From Darksidea phi (lineage: Eukaryota; Ascomycota; Dothideomycetes; Pleosporales; Lentitheciaceae), in assembly GCA_030770425.1 (NCBI GenBank), contig JASJFT010000073.1, positions 62,001-126,000 of the forward strand: a stretch of 64,000 nucleotides of DNA, given 5' to 3'. Of the stretch, positions 20,761-31,960 are shown piece after piece. The notes below the pieces were generated by a model. That model searched no databases. It was not told the origin of the DNA and saw only the letters and a program-made list of their open reading frames with translations. The position numbers and the translations under genes are program-made. The first letter of the stretch is position 1; every line of letters starts with the position of its first letter.

Positions 20761-22155
20761 ATGGACAAAATGAGTGCGGGAAATATTGTTCTCGACGCGT
20801 CCCAGGTCGACGCCACCCGTAATCCGATTTGCAATCCGGAGCTACATGCCACTCCGCGCCGCCCTATCCACCCTACAACAACAGAAACTTCTAATTCTCA
20901 GCCCCAAGTCTTTACGATACCAAGTTTCAATGTCGATAACACATCCCCAATGCTCAACCCAAACGCACAGATCTCGATAATTCAGACATGGATGGACGTG
21001 GTCCCCGAGATCGCTTCGCAGCGGGATCTCATCCTTACAGAAAGAATGGACGTTAAGCGAGAGAAAGCGCTTTATTATCAGCACGAAGAACACCTAGTAA
21101 ACATTATGGATGCTTTCTTGGCTCTGGTAGATGTGGCAAGCAAACATGGTTCCTATCTACAACGTCAGGATGAGCTTAACGACCTGTCGAGTAAGATGAA
21201 GGTTTCCAGGCAGAACCTCAATTCGATACGACAAACGAGGAGTGGCATGGAAGATAGGCTTTCATCTCATGAGTACACACTCACAAAGCTTGAGCAGAAA
21301 GTCTATCACCAAATCGACTCTGGATGGCGGTCGGGGTTGAAGGAGCAAACGTCGCACGTTTCTCAGTCATCTACTCCTCCCGAAAGGCCACATGAAGCCC
21401 CCCGAGGCCCTACATCGCAAAACTTCCGAGACGAACTATACTCCCGCATGGCCGACGTCCGCATCCTACTCGACAGACTGCACGAGTTTGAAGACTATGT
21501 GAGGCAAGAGTTGGATGAGCGGGATATCTTAAGGGCAACTGGGCAAATCCTCGTATCTGACGACGCAGTCTTTTTCGAAGAAGTTCGTCACGAGCGGGCA
21601 AAACTACAGACGGATTTTGAAGAAGCGCAGGCAGACGTAGAACGGTTGAAGCAGCAATGCATACGGCACGGTATCGACTTTCAGGACGTCCGGTTCCAAG
21701 ATCCCTTTCAACAAGGAACTTTCGACGACGATAGCTACTCAACACTCTCAACACGGGAAGAGCCAGCAACCGTCTTTCTCCCCGAAAGTCCCCCAGGCAT
21801 CCTGGGTACTCTTCTCGCAACTCGCGAGCGCGTAAAGAACTGGCTCAAGCACCCGTCTAGCTCTGACATATTGCTCACCGGTACAGCTGAAAGAGAAGGC
21901 GAAGATAGAGCTAGAACAGAATCTCGCTCAGATGCCGATTGGGTGATTCCATGTGGGTGGAATAGCTGGCCTCGACATGGACGCCCTGCTTCCTTGGTGT
22001 CATGCCCAATCGACAAGGCGCAATACGGCGTACCGATGCAGCCCTCGGGGGCCCCAGTAAGCTCCGAGCTCATGGAGGCTCTGCTGAAAGATTCAATGAA
22101 AGAACCAACAAGTAACATTCGCAAACACAGAAGGCTAAGTCATACGACGGTATAA
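20761..22155 (+). CDS. coiled-coil family protein, copy 2 (partner of DUF6590 copy 2)
   Basis: Single exon, 464 residues from ATG 20761. A disordered N-terminal ~75 residues is followed by helices: ISIIQTWMDVVPEIASQRDL, ILTERMDVKREKALYYQHEE, VNIMDAFLALVDVASKHG, then a coiled coil ELNDLSSKMKVSRQNLNSIR ... MEDRLSSHEYTLTKLEQKVY (about 145-185), and a second one DELYSRMADVRILLDRLHEFE...EEVRHERAKLQTDFEEAQAD (about 220-290). The C-terminus is Ser/Pro-rich and basic. Helix order matches the genes at 11854 and 24608, although identity is low. Gene lies head to head with DUF6590 copy 2. Function unknown; cytoplasmic or nuclear by absence of signal and TM segments. Confidence 0.75.
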   Translation: MDKMSAGNIVLDASQVDATRNPICNPELHATPRRPIHPTTTETSNSQPQVFTIPSFNVDNTSPMLNPNAQISIIQTWMDVVPEIASQRDLILTERMDVKREKALYYQHEEHLVNIMDAFLALVDVASKHGSYLQRQDELNDLSSKMKVSRQNLNSIRQTRSGMEDRLSSHEYTLTKLEQKVYHQIDSGWRSGLKEQTSHVSQSSTPPERPHEAPRGPTSQNFRDELYSRMADVRILLDRLHEFEDYVRQELDERDILRATGQILVSDDAVFFEEVRHERAKLQTDFEEAQADVERLKQQCIRHGIDFQDVRFQDPFQQGTFDDDSYSTLSTREEPATVFLPESPPGILGTLLATRERVKNWLKHPSSSDILLTGTAEREGEDRARTESRSDADWVIPCGWNSWPRHGRPASLVSCPIDKAQYGVPMQPSGAPVSSELMEALLKDSMKEPTSNIRKHRRLSHTTV

Positions 22156-24607
22156 GGGGTAATGTGGGCGGGTTTCATTTGTTGGAGAAAGCGGGCTCAT
22201 GCAACTTTCCGGTCTCCTTCCGTTCAGCCGTGTCTTCTTTTCGAGACGAAGTCTCGGCTTCAGTTCATTGGTGGCGTACATGTTTGCTTATGTGCCCCCA
22301 CGATTTAATTTGCACCTTCTCATTTGCGAATCTTGCAGCTTATACCCTGTACACCCACCTGTAATACATCGTTACTTTTCCATCAGGAGACCACAGCAGC
22401 CTTAAACTCCAAGATCATACCACAGTTTCTAGATCCAGAGCCAGTCTGACATGCATATTCATATCGAACGTGGCTGTATCCCCCAAAGTCCCACGATCCC
22501 AGCAACCCCAATCTGCGCTGGCCAAACATTTCGCGGTCTCATACAACCATAACCACGAGAACAAGAAACTCAGCCTAGCTGCACATTTCCCTGCTCCAAT
22601 GAGACGAACGGGCATCCTGGCTGATCGGTACTTGGGAATATGGCGTGAGCGGGCCGTACTTATTGGCTGCCTCACTATTTGATTGGTCGCACGTGTCGTC
22701 GTACGAGCCTATCTCTCGGGTCCGAGCATAAGGGCGAGAAGGTAAAAGTGGCTTGAACACAGACGAGATGACAAGTTGCCTTTTCTCGGTGGGTATCAAG
22801 GAAGCCGAGACGGAATCGGACGAGTTTACGACGAAGGTGGTGTGTAGTAGCACATGTGCTACTGGTCCAAGACGCTGGTGGCACACAAGTGAATGTGATG
22901 AGGTCCAACGTAACCCCGCGCTCACCTCAGCGACCCCGGCCATAGGGCGCCGGATGCGTCGCGTATGCAAGCGCACATTTCATCACGCGCGGCACCCCCC
23001 GCATCTATCTCGACCCACGAAGTACGCACCGCTCTGAATAATCTCGCCGGAAGCCATTCATGTAGCCCTACAAGGCCCATCTCAATAGCCTCAGCTATTC
23101 CAAGGATCCAGTGCAGCTGAAGCGACGTGTACCCACTGATTGGGAGCGGAGAGGAAGCGAAAGCTGCAGGTGAGTCGTGTTGCTCGATAGCGGGTCAGCC
23201 CGTTGATCTCCCGGTGGGAAGTGGGGCAGGTGGGGAATGCAAGGTTGCGGCTCAAGTTAGGGAGATGTTACACTGTGACGGACTCAATAACACTTCTAAC
23301 ACCCGGTATCTACTCAGCTGACAGGCAGGCGACACTGAAGTTTCAGCTTCGGTAGGCACCGACAGTTGCGTCGACCTGCTTCAACAAGGGTCCTGCGTAC
23401 TTTCTTGGCCCCGCCCCACGCGGCAACCACACCATGCACTTGTTGCAGGAAGCGATATCTGACAATGACTCAGATCCAAACAGTTTCCACTTGAGGCGAA
23501 CGAATGAGTAACGATGCGGCCACGAGCATCTCCGACAATAGGGTGTCTCCCGTGGCGTGTCGCTCTCGCGTTCGACGGAAGCAAACATTGAATATCCGAC
23601 GCATAGTACCCCGTGACTCGGTACGTCGCGACACTGTGGCATAGAAGTGGGCTATTTTTGCCTCCTAGCCTGCAAAAACCAGGCGCTACCTGAAGGCGGC
23701 ACTTGCATGATGCACCATCCCGATGCGTGTGACGGCTAATTGGACGGTTGTGGCTGGAAGCGGTGGACGTCCGACAGGGCCGTCCTAGACAACGATAATC
23801 AGCTCTATTGCGATTCGTCGAGATGAGGTCAAAAAAGGACATAGCCTTCTGGTACCTAGGGCCGGAACGTGAAAAGCGGCTGAACGTGCGAGGCGAACAC
23901 CCTTGATGTCGGCGATAGTCAGTTGCCTGGAGGAAGAGTAAGAACAGCTTATGTTGAAGGAATAGGACGCCGAAGGTTGCCTAGTTAAGAGGCTTGGATC
24001 TGAGACGTCGGGTCAGATGTCCGCAACAGAATGCGAGGATGGACCAAATAGCCGTACTCCATGGGAGGGAGTAGGACATACACATGTGCGCACGGTGAAC
24101 GTTGACCAAAAGGTTGTACCACATTAGATGTGGGTTATTGAGCGTGAAGTGGCTCACGTAGGTGTGATCCAATACCAAATGTTCCATATGTTCCGAATCC
24201 ATCCAAAAACGGCACGCAAAGGTTAATGGAGACACGGATGTTTGTCCAAAACAAAAAAAATGGTCCGAATCTGGAATCCTCAGCCAAAAGAACGTAGAAG
24301 TAAAGCGCTGGAATGCGCTTTTCCCCTTTCGCAAGGGTTACCTAAGCGTTGGTGCTAATTTGTCCCAATGATTCGGTCGATAAGAGGAAAGTCGATCGGA
24401 AGCTCTAAGAATTTTGGAGAAGCAGCAATATAGGAGAGTTTGTAAGGTGGAAATCAGGCGGATAATGAATTGGTGGTCCAAAGGGTGATCCTGAGCCGGC
24501 CATATCGTGTAAATCCAAAGTAGGTATACAGTCGTTGTCCGGTCCGAAAGGGTACGAGAAAACGGAAATGATTAAACGCTCATATGGTTCTAAGTCGTAT
24601 AGATGAA
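22156..24607. other. 2.4-kb intergenic stretch, no supported gene
   Basis: Several frames of 60-153 codons overlap on opposite strands (for example 22575-22976 and 23381-23842 on minus), none with a family motif, consistent with chance. From 24000 to 24600 the DNA is AT-rich. No tRNA or obvious repeat seen. Confidence 0.35.
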
Positions 24608-26905
24608 TCAGATATCTGCGAGATGATGCTCCAATCGAAGAAAGCGTTCTTTAGGTGATACTGTGGATGAATTTAAGCTGATTCATGCTTGTACAATAGG
24701 GGTTAACTTACGAGCATATCTCTCCGGGAGTAAAAACGATGCACTCTTGCTCCGTCCATGATGGGGAAAAGGGGTACACCGCATCAACGTAGCGTGTTTT
24801 GCTCCCGTTGAATCAGCGCCCTCGGATACTGGCCGCGATGACGTTCGCAAAGACGGTTTGCGAGAGGGTCGCATTGAAAGGGACACACCCGGTGACCGGT
24901 TCTGCTTAGGCTCGATGGGAACTTCAACCCCTGCGCCTAGACGAATTAGCAGGTACGGTTAATATAAGGAAAAATACCCACGAGGGAGGAAAGCCCCACT
25001 GTTTGTCGAATCATCGTCTTTCTGCGAACGGGAAGCTATCCTTAGATCGTGCAAAAGCAGTGAAGATACATCTCCAGCAATATCATCGCAGGACGGATCT
25101 GTGTCAGCACTAGATCCTTCTTCCTGAGCAGGAATATCGGCACTGTGCTTGCAGGCCGCACGGTCTTGAAAGTTGCTCAATGGAGACAATGCACGACGCG
25201 ATGGAAGAGCTGAACCCGGAAAGCTTGGTTGGGATTCAGCGACGTCCATCTTTCCGAGAGCTGAGGTTCTGTCTTTTTCCAAGCCCGCTGAACCAGTAGA
25301 TGTGCTCATATCGACTTCAACCAGAGGCATCGCATCGATTTCACCGCGAAAGTTAGGGCCTGCATCAACATGAGGAGATGTGAAATGATCAAAGAACAGC
25401 TTGGGTTTGTCCAAATCGCATGATTCGATAGGCTTGACATCGAATTCGGACTCTGCTTTAGCTTGCGACGAATATGGCACCTTCTGCTGTGAGTGCGTCA
25501 ATGGGCTTGATGCAAAATCTTGCTCATCGAGTTCTGCGGGAGAAGGGGGCTCATCCACTGTATCAGAAGATTGGTCAGTTGACTCAAGAGGCCAATATCG
25601 ACCAGTGCACCCTTCCAAGGAGTTGATGTCTGAAACGGGTATTCCGTCGGCCTCAAGGATGTTGTGATATATGGTTCTCTCGATGGTATTGTTCTTCATG
25701 TAGTCCAAAATCCATTCGCGGGTGCGAAGCTTCATGTTAGGATTCTCCAAGGCTGTATGAAGCATTCCATCCGTCTGTGCTCTGGTAATGGTGTCGAATG
25801 GTGATGCAGCTCGCTTGTCCATAGAAATAGGATCCGACTTCCGGCGACTTAGCAATGCGTTAAGGCGTTCGTATTGCATGTTTTCCTCCTTCAAGTGCTG
25901 AACTTTGACTTCGCATTCCGATATTCTACCCAAAAGCTCACTATATCTATCATATAACTCTGAGGAGCCAGGTAGGTCAAGCGCCGCTTCAGGCTGTTTG
26001 ACACGCTTACGAGGGCTGATATCAAGAAGCTGAGACTGCCGTGAGCGTAGTGAATTGAATTCTCTCCGGAAGCCATCGAGCTCGGATACTGCCGCATGGT
26101 ACTGCTGGCTAACAGTGCCAGACATTGTCAATTTGTTCGAGGGAGGCGAAAGAGGCGGCGCTCCCTGCACGATCGACATGGCATTACCTGGAGGCGGGGG
26201 AGGAGGCGCTCCGTAAACAATGGAAACACTATCTCCTAGCAAGGGTGGAGGAGGAGGGGGCGGTGGTGGTGCTCCGTGAACGATGATCATGTCGTTTCCT
26301 AGTAAAGACGGAGGCGGGGGCGGTGGAGGCGGAGGCTGAGATGGAGCGAGCTCTGCTTGACTCTCATGATGTATTGTGTTTTGTTCCTTGTCTGCGACGA
26401 TGTCCTGGAGCTCGTACTGATAGAAAACCCTTTCTTTTTCCATAAATTCCCATTCAGAGCCACCCAACTTGCGTTCAGCCTGCAAGTAGTCTTCCTCCAT
26501 CGAACCAAGCACATCTCTCTCTTCCACAACTTTGCCATACGCAGCGGTAAGAGGTTGAGGAAGAGTTTCGCTGTTTTTCTGAAAGAATTGGCGAAGAACA
26601 TTCATGAACTGTACCTCGGCATCTCCGGTGGCTGTTCGCTGTTTTCGCACGGCATCTGCGTCAGATCTCACCTTCGAGCGTTCAATAAGTAGTCTTTCTC
26701 TTGCTTGCGATAATGTCTCCTGGTTCCGTGCGACTTCTTCCAATTTTGTAGTAACCGTAGCAAGATTGTCCCTTACAAATCCTGGTAAGCCTCGGGCACC
26801 CACACCATTTCCAGTCTGCCCATTTACACGGTCTGGGTTGATTGTATAGAATTTTGTCTGCATGGCACAGGTCGGTCTGGTGATATTGTTATTCGAAAAT
26901 TCCAA
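24608..26905 (-). CDS. coiled-coil family protein, copy 3, with formin-like proline runs (partner of DUF6590 copy 3)
   Basis: Three exons: 26905-24982, 24936-24712, 24660-24608; 733 residues. Intron 1 (45 nt) has donor GTGGGT and a GCTAAT branch; intron 2 has donor GTAAGT and acceptor CACAG. An N-terminal coiled coil covers about residues 45-190 (TTKLEEVARNQETLSQARER, VRSDADAVRKQR, FMNVLRQFFQKN, VEERDVLGSMEEDYLQAERK, FMEKERVFYQYELQ). Three poly-proline runs with repeated VxGAPPPPPP units follow at about 195-260, similar to formin FH1 segments. A second coiled coil sits at about 270-370 (SELDGFRREFNSLRSRQSQL, ECEVKVQHLKEENMQYERLN), then a DNPNMK-like helical block and a long acidic tail. No FH2 domain, so not a formin. 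Proline runs suggest SH3/WW or profilin binding (inference). Divergent from DUF6590 copy 3 at 27644. Confidence 0.78.
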
Positions 26906-27643
26906 AAGAGCATACTTAAGTTGGCAGGCTGCTAAGGTAGAGCCGCGGAACCGTTTCAGTCAGGGATAACGTCCGTGATAAGGAGGCCGGATATCGATTC
27001 AGGGTGGTCGAATAGCCCGGAATAGCGAAAGGGTTTCGGGTGCTCACGATTCGTGTACGTGGGTAAATTCAACAGGTGGTAGATTGAGGATGCAGCCAAA
27101 GGGTGCGCACTTGCAGTGGCAGGGATTAAAGCCCAAGGTGGGCTGATGGCTAGAACAGTAGAGAGGAGGGCCGCTCGGCCGCTCATATGTATGCTCAGCG
27201 GACGAAAAGGCAAATGACAGGAAGCGCTGGATGCCTTGTGCGCCAGGCTTTATCGGTAAGCTGCTTTTGCCGTGGGCCGTGGGCTTGATTGCGTGTCATA
27301 AGCAATCCGAGAGGGTGGTGCACGGCACGGAGCGCAGCGCGCATTTCATCTATTCCCTGCCATGAAGCCTTGGCGTAAGGGATGATAAGCCACAAGGCCG
27401 CTCAAGCGAGGTCACACTCCGCACATGTCTGCAGCCTTCTGCATCTGCTTCCAGTCGCGCAATCAGAGTGCATACGTGGAAGTGGAGAAGCTGTGAACCA
27501 TGTCACCACTAGCATGAAAGCTCGCCCACCCCTCAGAAGCGCAATCAATTAATGGCAAGTTTCGCAGAGCCGCATTTTCTGCCACGACCACTATATAGTA
27601 GCGTTAGCCTGTGCGTGCTGATGCCCCATCTTTCTCAAACACC
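26906..27643. promoter_or_regulatory. shared divergent promoter region of pair 3
   Basis: 738 bp between divergent starts of coiled-coil copy 3 (minus) and DUF6590 copy 3 (plus). No gene. A CTATATAG at 27593-27600 lies about 45 bp upstream of ATG 27644 and could serve as a TATA-like element. Confidence 0.45.
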
Positions 27644-28764
27644 ATGGCTCCCAATGGAGGCTCCCAGTGGACTTGGAGTCAGCCGCACCAAGATTATTAC
27701 TATACTACTGTGGACCGATATGGTCACTTTTCCCAGGCTTCACGATACTGACAAGGACAAGCTGACTGACGAGTCTAGGCAACGTTACGTACCACTGGTA
27801 CAAAGAGCTCGAACAAGCGACAGCTAGCGCATCTCCATCAGACCCGAACCTGTATGTTTGGATATCTCTTAGAAAGTTACGAGTTCTCTAACGCTAGTCT
27901 AGTCGACCGCGGGGTGACTCTGGTACCGATGAGCGTCCCAACAGCAATGTGGTGGCAATGCCCGACCCAGGTGTGTAATCCGCAGAGCCCGAGGCGATGC
28001 AAGTCTCTAAAGTGTATAGTTCCGAACGAGGTTCGAGGCCAGCTGTACGGTTTGATCCCAGGAACACCCGAGAGAGGATGGTATGAGCCGTTAGATAGCA
28101 GTCAGTGGCACCCTGTTGAAGTCATAATCAGCCAACCGATCAGTTGATATAGGTTACCGAATGAGGACTGGAAGTGAGGTATATACGTTCTTCAAACTAG
28201 GAAAGGTATATCTCTCGCATCTAGAACTAGAGACGACGTAACTGACATCGTAGTCAGGTATTCTCGATGCTTCACATTCAAGCTGCTAGCGAGCAAGCAC
28301 TTCAAAACAACGATAGCATCACCGTCGTAAAATATGGAGAGCGTGCATTTTCACAGATCCGTCGCTTCGTCATCGTTGAAGTTCGGCGTGGCTTCGTTTA
28401 CGCCTGGTACGGTCATCTTTTGCGACGCGAGAAATGCGCATTACTAACGATTTTCTCAAGTCCAATAACGACGTATTCCGGGCGAGCCACACTCAAGGCT
28501 GGCTGCACCCCTTCGGAGCACTCTATCGTGTACTTGCGAGGTCAACAGCCGACGCCGTTATTGAACGAATACCTGGATAAAGAGCCCATTTGCGTCAACC
28601 CTGCAGAGCCAGGTATCCGGATGGACATTGCGTCACGCCTCCACTACAGCAAACCGTGGCCCGTTGAGATGAATGTCAAGGTTAAAGACATCGGCGACGT
28701 TGACCCCCAAGATCTCAGCAACCTTCTCCGTTACTACAAAGCGGAAAACAACATACGCGATTAG
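27644..28764 (+). CDS. DUF6590 protein, copy 3
   Basis: Proposed exons: 27644-27722, 27779-27851, 27903-27970, 28132-28205, 28258-28406, 28461-28764. Exons 1, 2, 5 and 6 are well supported. The 27971-28131 intron is less certain, because a different split could retain part of that DNA. N-terminus MAPNGGSQWTWSQPHQDYYY carries the WxW-YYY module, followed by NVTYHWYKELEQA. The DUF6590 domain starts at TFFKLGKVFSML and continues QIRRFVIVEV, CPITTYSGRATLKAG, HSIVYLRG, RLHYSKPWPVEMNVKVKDIG and a final LSNLLRYYK helix. The intron before PITTY is at the position used in copies 2 and 4. Sequence at TVEHN (here PVEMN) is more diverged than in the others. Paired head to head with the gene at 24608. Confidence 0.75.
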
Positions 28765-29790
28765 CTTGGACCCCCATACGTTTTTCCTTCTTTTGACTGA
28801 CATTACTCTACGTTTTTTTTAGCTTTTGACGATCGTTTCTGTGCCCACAACGATTTTATTCCATTTTCCGAGTTTCAGATTGAAATGGAAAGCAAGGAGG
28901 GAATGGCTGCTCACGGCCTGAATCTCGCACGGGTTTGACTGTTCGAATTATACGCTTACGTTTCCTTCCACGATCACGTTCCTCTGGCTGAATTAACCGG
29001 GATGTAGGGCGAGGGTGGTTGGCTTTTCGTATGGACGTTGCGGCAGATGTCGGTGACAGAACGAGCGCTGGCGATCGAGCCTAGGTGTTTTTCTTCGTTC
29101 ACGTCAGCAGCCGACTAGTCCAACCTTGGATAGTATCACGTCTTGACTCTTTGCTCTTCTCACATCACTTCATTTCCATCTTTCTCGCAACACGCCTATC
29201 AAATTAGAAATGTTAGTGATCTAGCCATAATTTGACTGAACCACTTCCTCCGCACAATGTGATGCGCCCCGATGCCGCCTCTAGTTGGTAAGAATGGAGC
29301 GTCTCGCGCTTTATCTACTAAAAGGAGATACGCTCTCAGAAACACAGCCCCCCTGGATCTATCTTATTCACTAATAGATAATGACATTTAATACTGAATT
29401 AATAACCCAGCATCGGTCACGTGGTTAGAAGCTCATCAGGGCTAGCTCCAGTTTTAGGAGAGTTGGAGCCCAAAGGCTGCCCGGTACGAAGAGCTTGAAC
29501 CCATCTTCTCGGCAGCCTCATTGTGTGATAGTTTAAGCCAATCGTTTGTCACCTCTGCACAGCCCCGCGCGTAGCATAGTACATGGTAGGCGGGCCAATC
29601 ACTGCTGATCCAGCATATCGCTCACTCAGCTCGAATTCCCCAAACCCCTCCCCCAGCCTAGCTAGACGGCTTGACTTTCTTATATTAATTACCCTCACAC
29701 TATTTTGCCTTACGCTACTGATAAGCTGTATACAGTACCTGCTGCCTGGTATTGCCTCTTCTCACGGCATTCTCAGGCCTCTGGCGCACG
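28765..29790. other. intergenic, possible upstream exon of kinase gene
   Basis: About 1 kb without a firm gene. A plus-strand frame at 29583-29828 encodes a hydrophobic run (LDFLILITLTLFCLTLLISC) that could be a membrane anchor spliced to the kinase exon. No suitable intron links them, so I left it out of the gene. Confidence 0.35.
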
Positions 29791-31960
29791 ATGCTCATCG
29801 AAGAGGGCAGAGACTATGTTCTCCCTAGTGGCGTTGAGCCCCCGTACCGGAGCATCAAGAACCTTGGATATGGAAACTCCGGCACTATCGATAAGGTTGA
29901 AGATATCAACACCGGAATTGTTTACGCGCGCAAAACTATTCGACTGCATACAGGTCCTCGGAAAGCAGAGCGACGACGAATTTTCGACAACGAAGCCAAG
30001 GTAATACGCGACCTGGCCACACACCACCAGGTGTTCGCGACATACTATGATGATCCCGATGTCTGCCTCATCATGCATCCGGTTGCCGACAGCGGTGACC
30101 TGGAAACATTTCTCCAGGGAGTGCGGGACGAAATTGAGGAATGCAGCGTCCATAGCGAACGTCGGCCGGACGAAATCAAGGTCTCTACTCTCGAAAGGGC
30201 GTTCGGGTGCTTGGCCAATGGACTGGCATGTATGCACAAACAACGCATACGCCAGAAGGATATCAAAAGCAAAAATATTCTGGTTCATCAAGGAAATGTC
30301 GTCTACACGGACTTTGGCATTTCAGGAAACTTCAGTCAGGCTGATAGCAGCACTACCGAAGGACCGCCGACGGGCTTGACGCGGAGATACTCCGCCCCGG
30401 AAGTCATTGAACAAGAGCCCCGTAACTCAAGCTCAGACGTATATTCCCTTGGCTGCGTCTTCATCGAGATACTCTCCGCGTTGACCGCGTCCTTTACCGT
30501 CGACTTTAGAACGCCCTACTGCGACGGTATGGAACGTCTTCGAACTGCTATAGAGAGTTGCACGTTGAGCGGCATCCGCCAGGATCTTGCCGGACTTGCC
30601 ATAACCATGACTCGCAAGGAAAAGAATCAACGTCCCACGAGTTTCCAAGTGTGGACTAAACTGCGAGGCTATTCCTGCGCACAATGTGTCTCACAGTATC
30701 TATTGGAAGGTGTGCAACTTACATCTGTTGGAGTTGCGGACGGCGAATCAGTTAATTGGGAGTGGGATGAAGCTCGTAAACGGTGGTATTACTACGATTG
30801 TTCCCTGCATTGTTATGTTTACCAAAACGGAGCAATACTTTCTGTTACGAACCAAAACAACATGTAATACCCTTCCACAGAGTCACCGAACTTGGCTAAT
30901 ACGTTCGTACTAGGCAACTACAAGCTGCGTCAGACGCTAAACACAATGCTCTCCATCCACAGAACTCTGAACAGAGCAGCGGTCCATTGCATTTCGCCTC
31001 GGCATTCTCAAATCACTCGGTCGATGACGACCGGACCTTAGTCCAAAGTAGTGGGGTTACAGGCATAGATAATGCTCAACCGGTCGACAATAGAGTTCCG
31101 ATGCGTCGGACCGCTGGATACCATGCTCATTCCCCCAGCTTGTCGAATCCGCAATATGAAGCGTCCCATTTCAGCAATTACCGGAATCCCATAGAATATA
31201 GTAGACAAATGCAGTATCCACAGCAGTGGCGTACAGGAAATGAAATGCCCTTGAGGGTTCTTAGAAGCGATCAATATCCTCACACCATGGAGTCTACCAA
31301 TACATACAATCTCCCTAAAGTACAGGATCCACGTAATTGGCTGCAGAGCGGGCTAAGGTATATCCGAGACTGACCCAAAGGCAGCAACTTTTGTTCAGGA
31401 TCAAGGTCATCTGTTTTTCCGCGTAGGTGTCGTTTTTAGGGCTCTTTGGCCGGAGCTATCCGGCAATGCCAACAACTTGATTACTACGAATACTTCCGGA
31501 TTACTAGGAGATAAATTCTTCGTCAAGATCCGTCGGTTTATCGTAATACGTGAAGGGAACAATTCATGCACATGCCTGTGAGCCACAGCTAATTCCTAGA
31601 ACGCAACGTTAAGATTACCACAGAAGGGCTAACAGATTTAGGTCTATTCAAACTTACCACGGAAGAGGGGTGACGCAGACCAAAACGAAGAGCCAGCACG
31701 CTATTGTCTATACTGGACCGGTTCCGCCTCCGCCATTGGAATATGAGATACCAAATCGTTCTGATGAACTACCGATGGGACCGCCCATTCGCGTATTAAG
31801 ACTCAATCCCCAAGATAAGATGGACCCAACGTCGCGAGTAAACTTCAGCAAACTCTACACCGTCGAGCATAATGCCAAGGTCGCTAAATTTGGCTATGTG
31901 GATCCGAACGACCTATCGATACTCATTTCTCAGTTCGAAAAAAACTTTCTAGCGGGTTAA
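29791..31960 (+). CDS. protein kinase - WxW/YYY module - DUF6590 fusion (DUF6590 copy 4)
   Basis: Exon 1 (29791-30863) encodes a kinase: glycine loop LGYGNSG (about 25-31), Lys48 in YARKTI, Glu68, catalytic loop RQKDIKSKN (Asp157, Asn162; the usual HRD reads QKD), DFG 174-176, SAPE 201-204 and SDVYSLGC. The exon ends with WEWDEARKRWYYYD...CYVYQNG, the N-terminal module of DUF6590 proteins. A 50-nt intron (30864-30913, GTAATA...CTAAT...CTAG) joins it in frame to exon 2 (30914 to about 31318 or 31357). Exon 3 (from 31399) has HLFFRVGVVFRALW ... VKIRRFIVIREG ... CTCL to 31577. Exon 4 (31642-31960) has SIQTYHGRGVTQ, HAIVYTG, SRVNFSKLYTVEHNAKV, KFGYVDP. The exon 2/3 junction is uncertain: the obvious donor at 31358 is out of phase, and GTACAG at 31319 would fit. 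Closest to copy 2. Kinase input with a DUF6590 output is inferred. Confidence 0.7.

Noticed and set aside
22156..24607. Frames of 133 and 153 codons as small genes
   Set aside because: Overlap other frames on both strands, show no conserved motif, signal peptide or plausible intron structure.
29583..29828. Hydrophobic plus-strand frame before the kinase as a membrane anchor exon
   Set aside because: No donor/acceptor pair of normal size joins it to the kinase frame.
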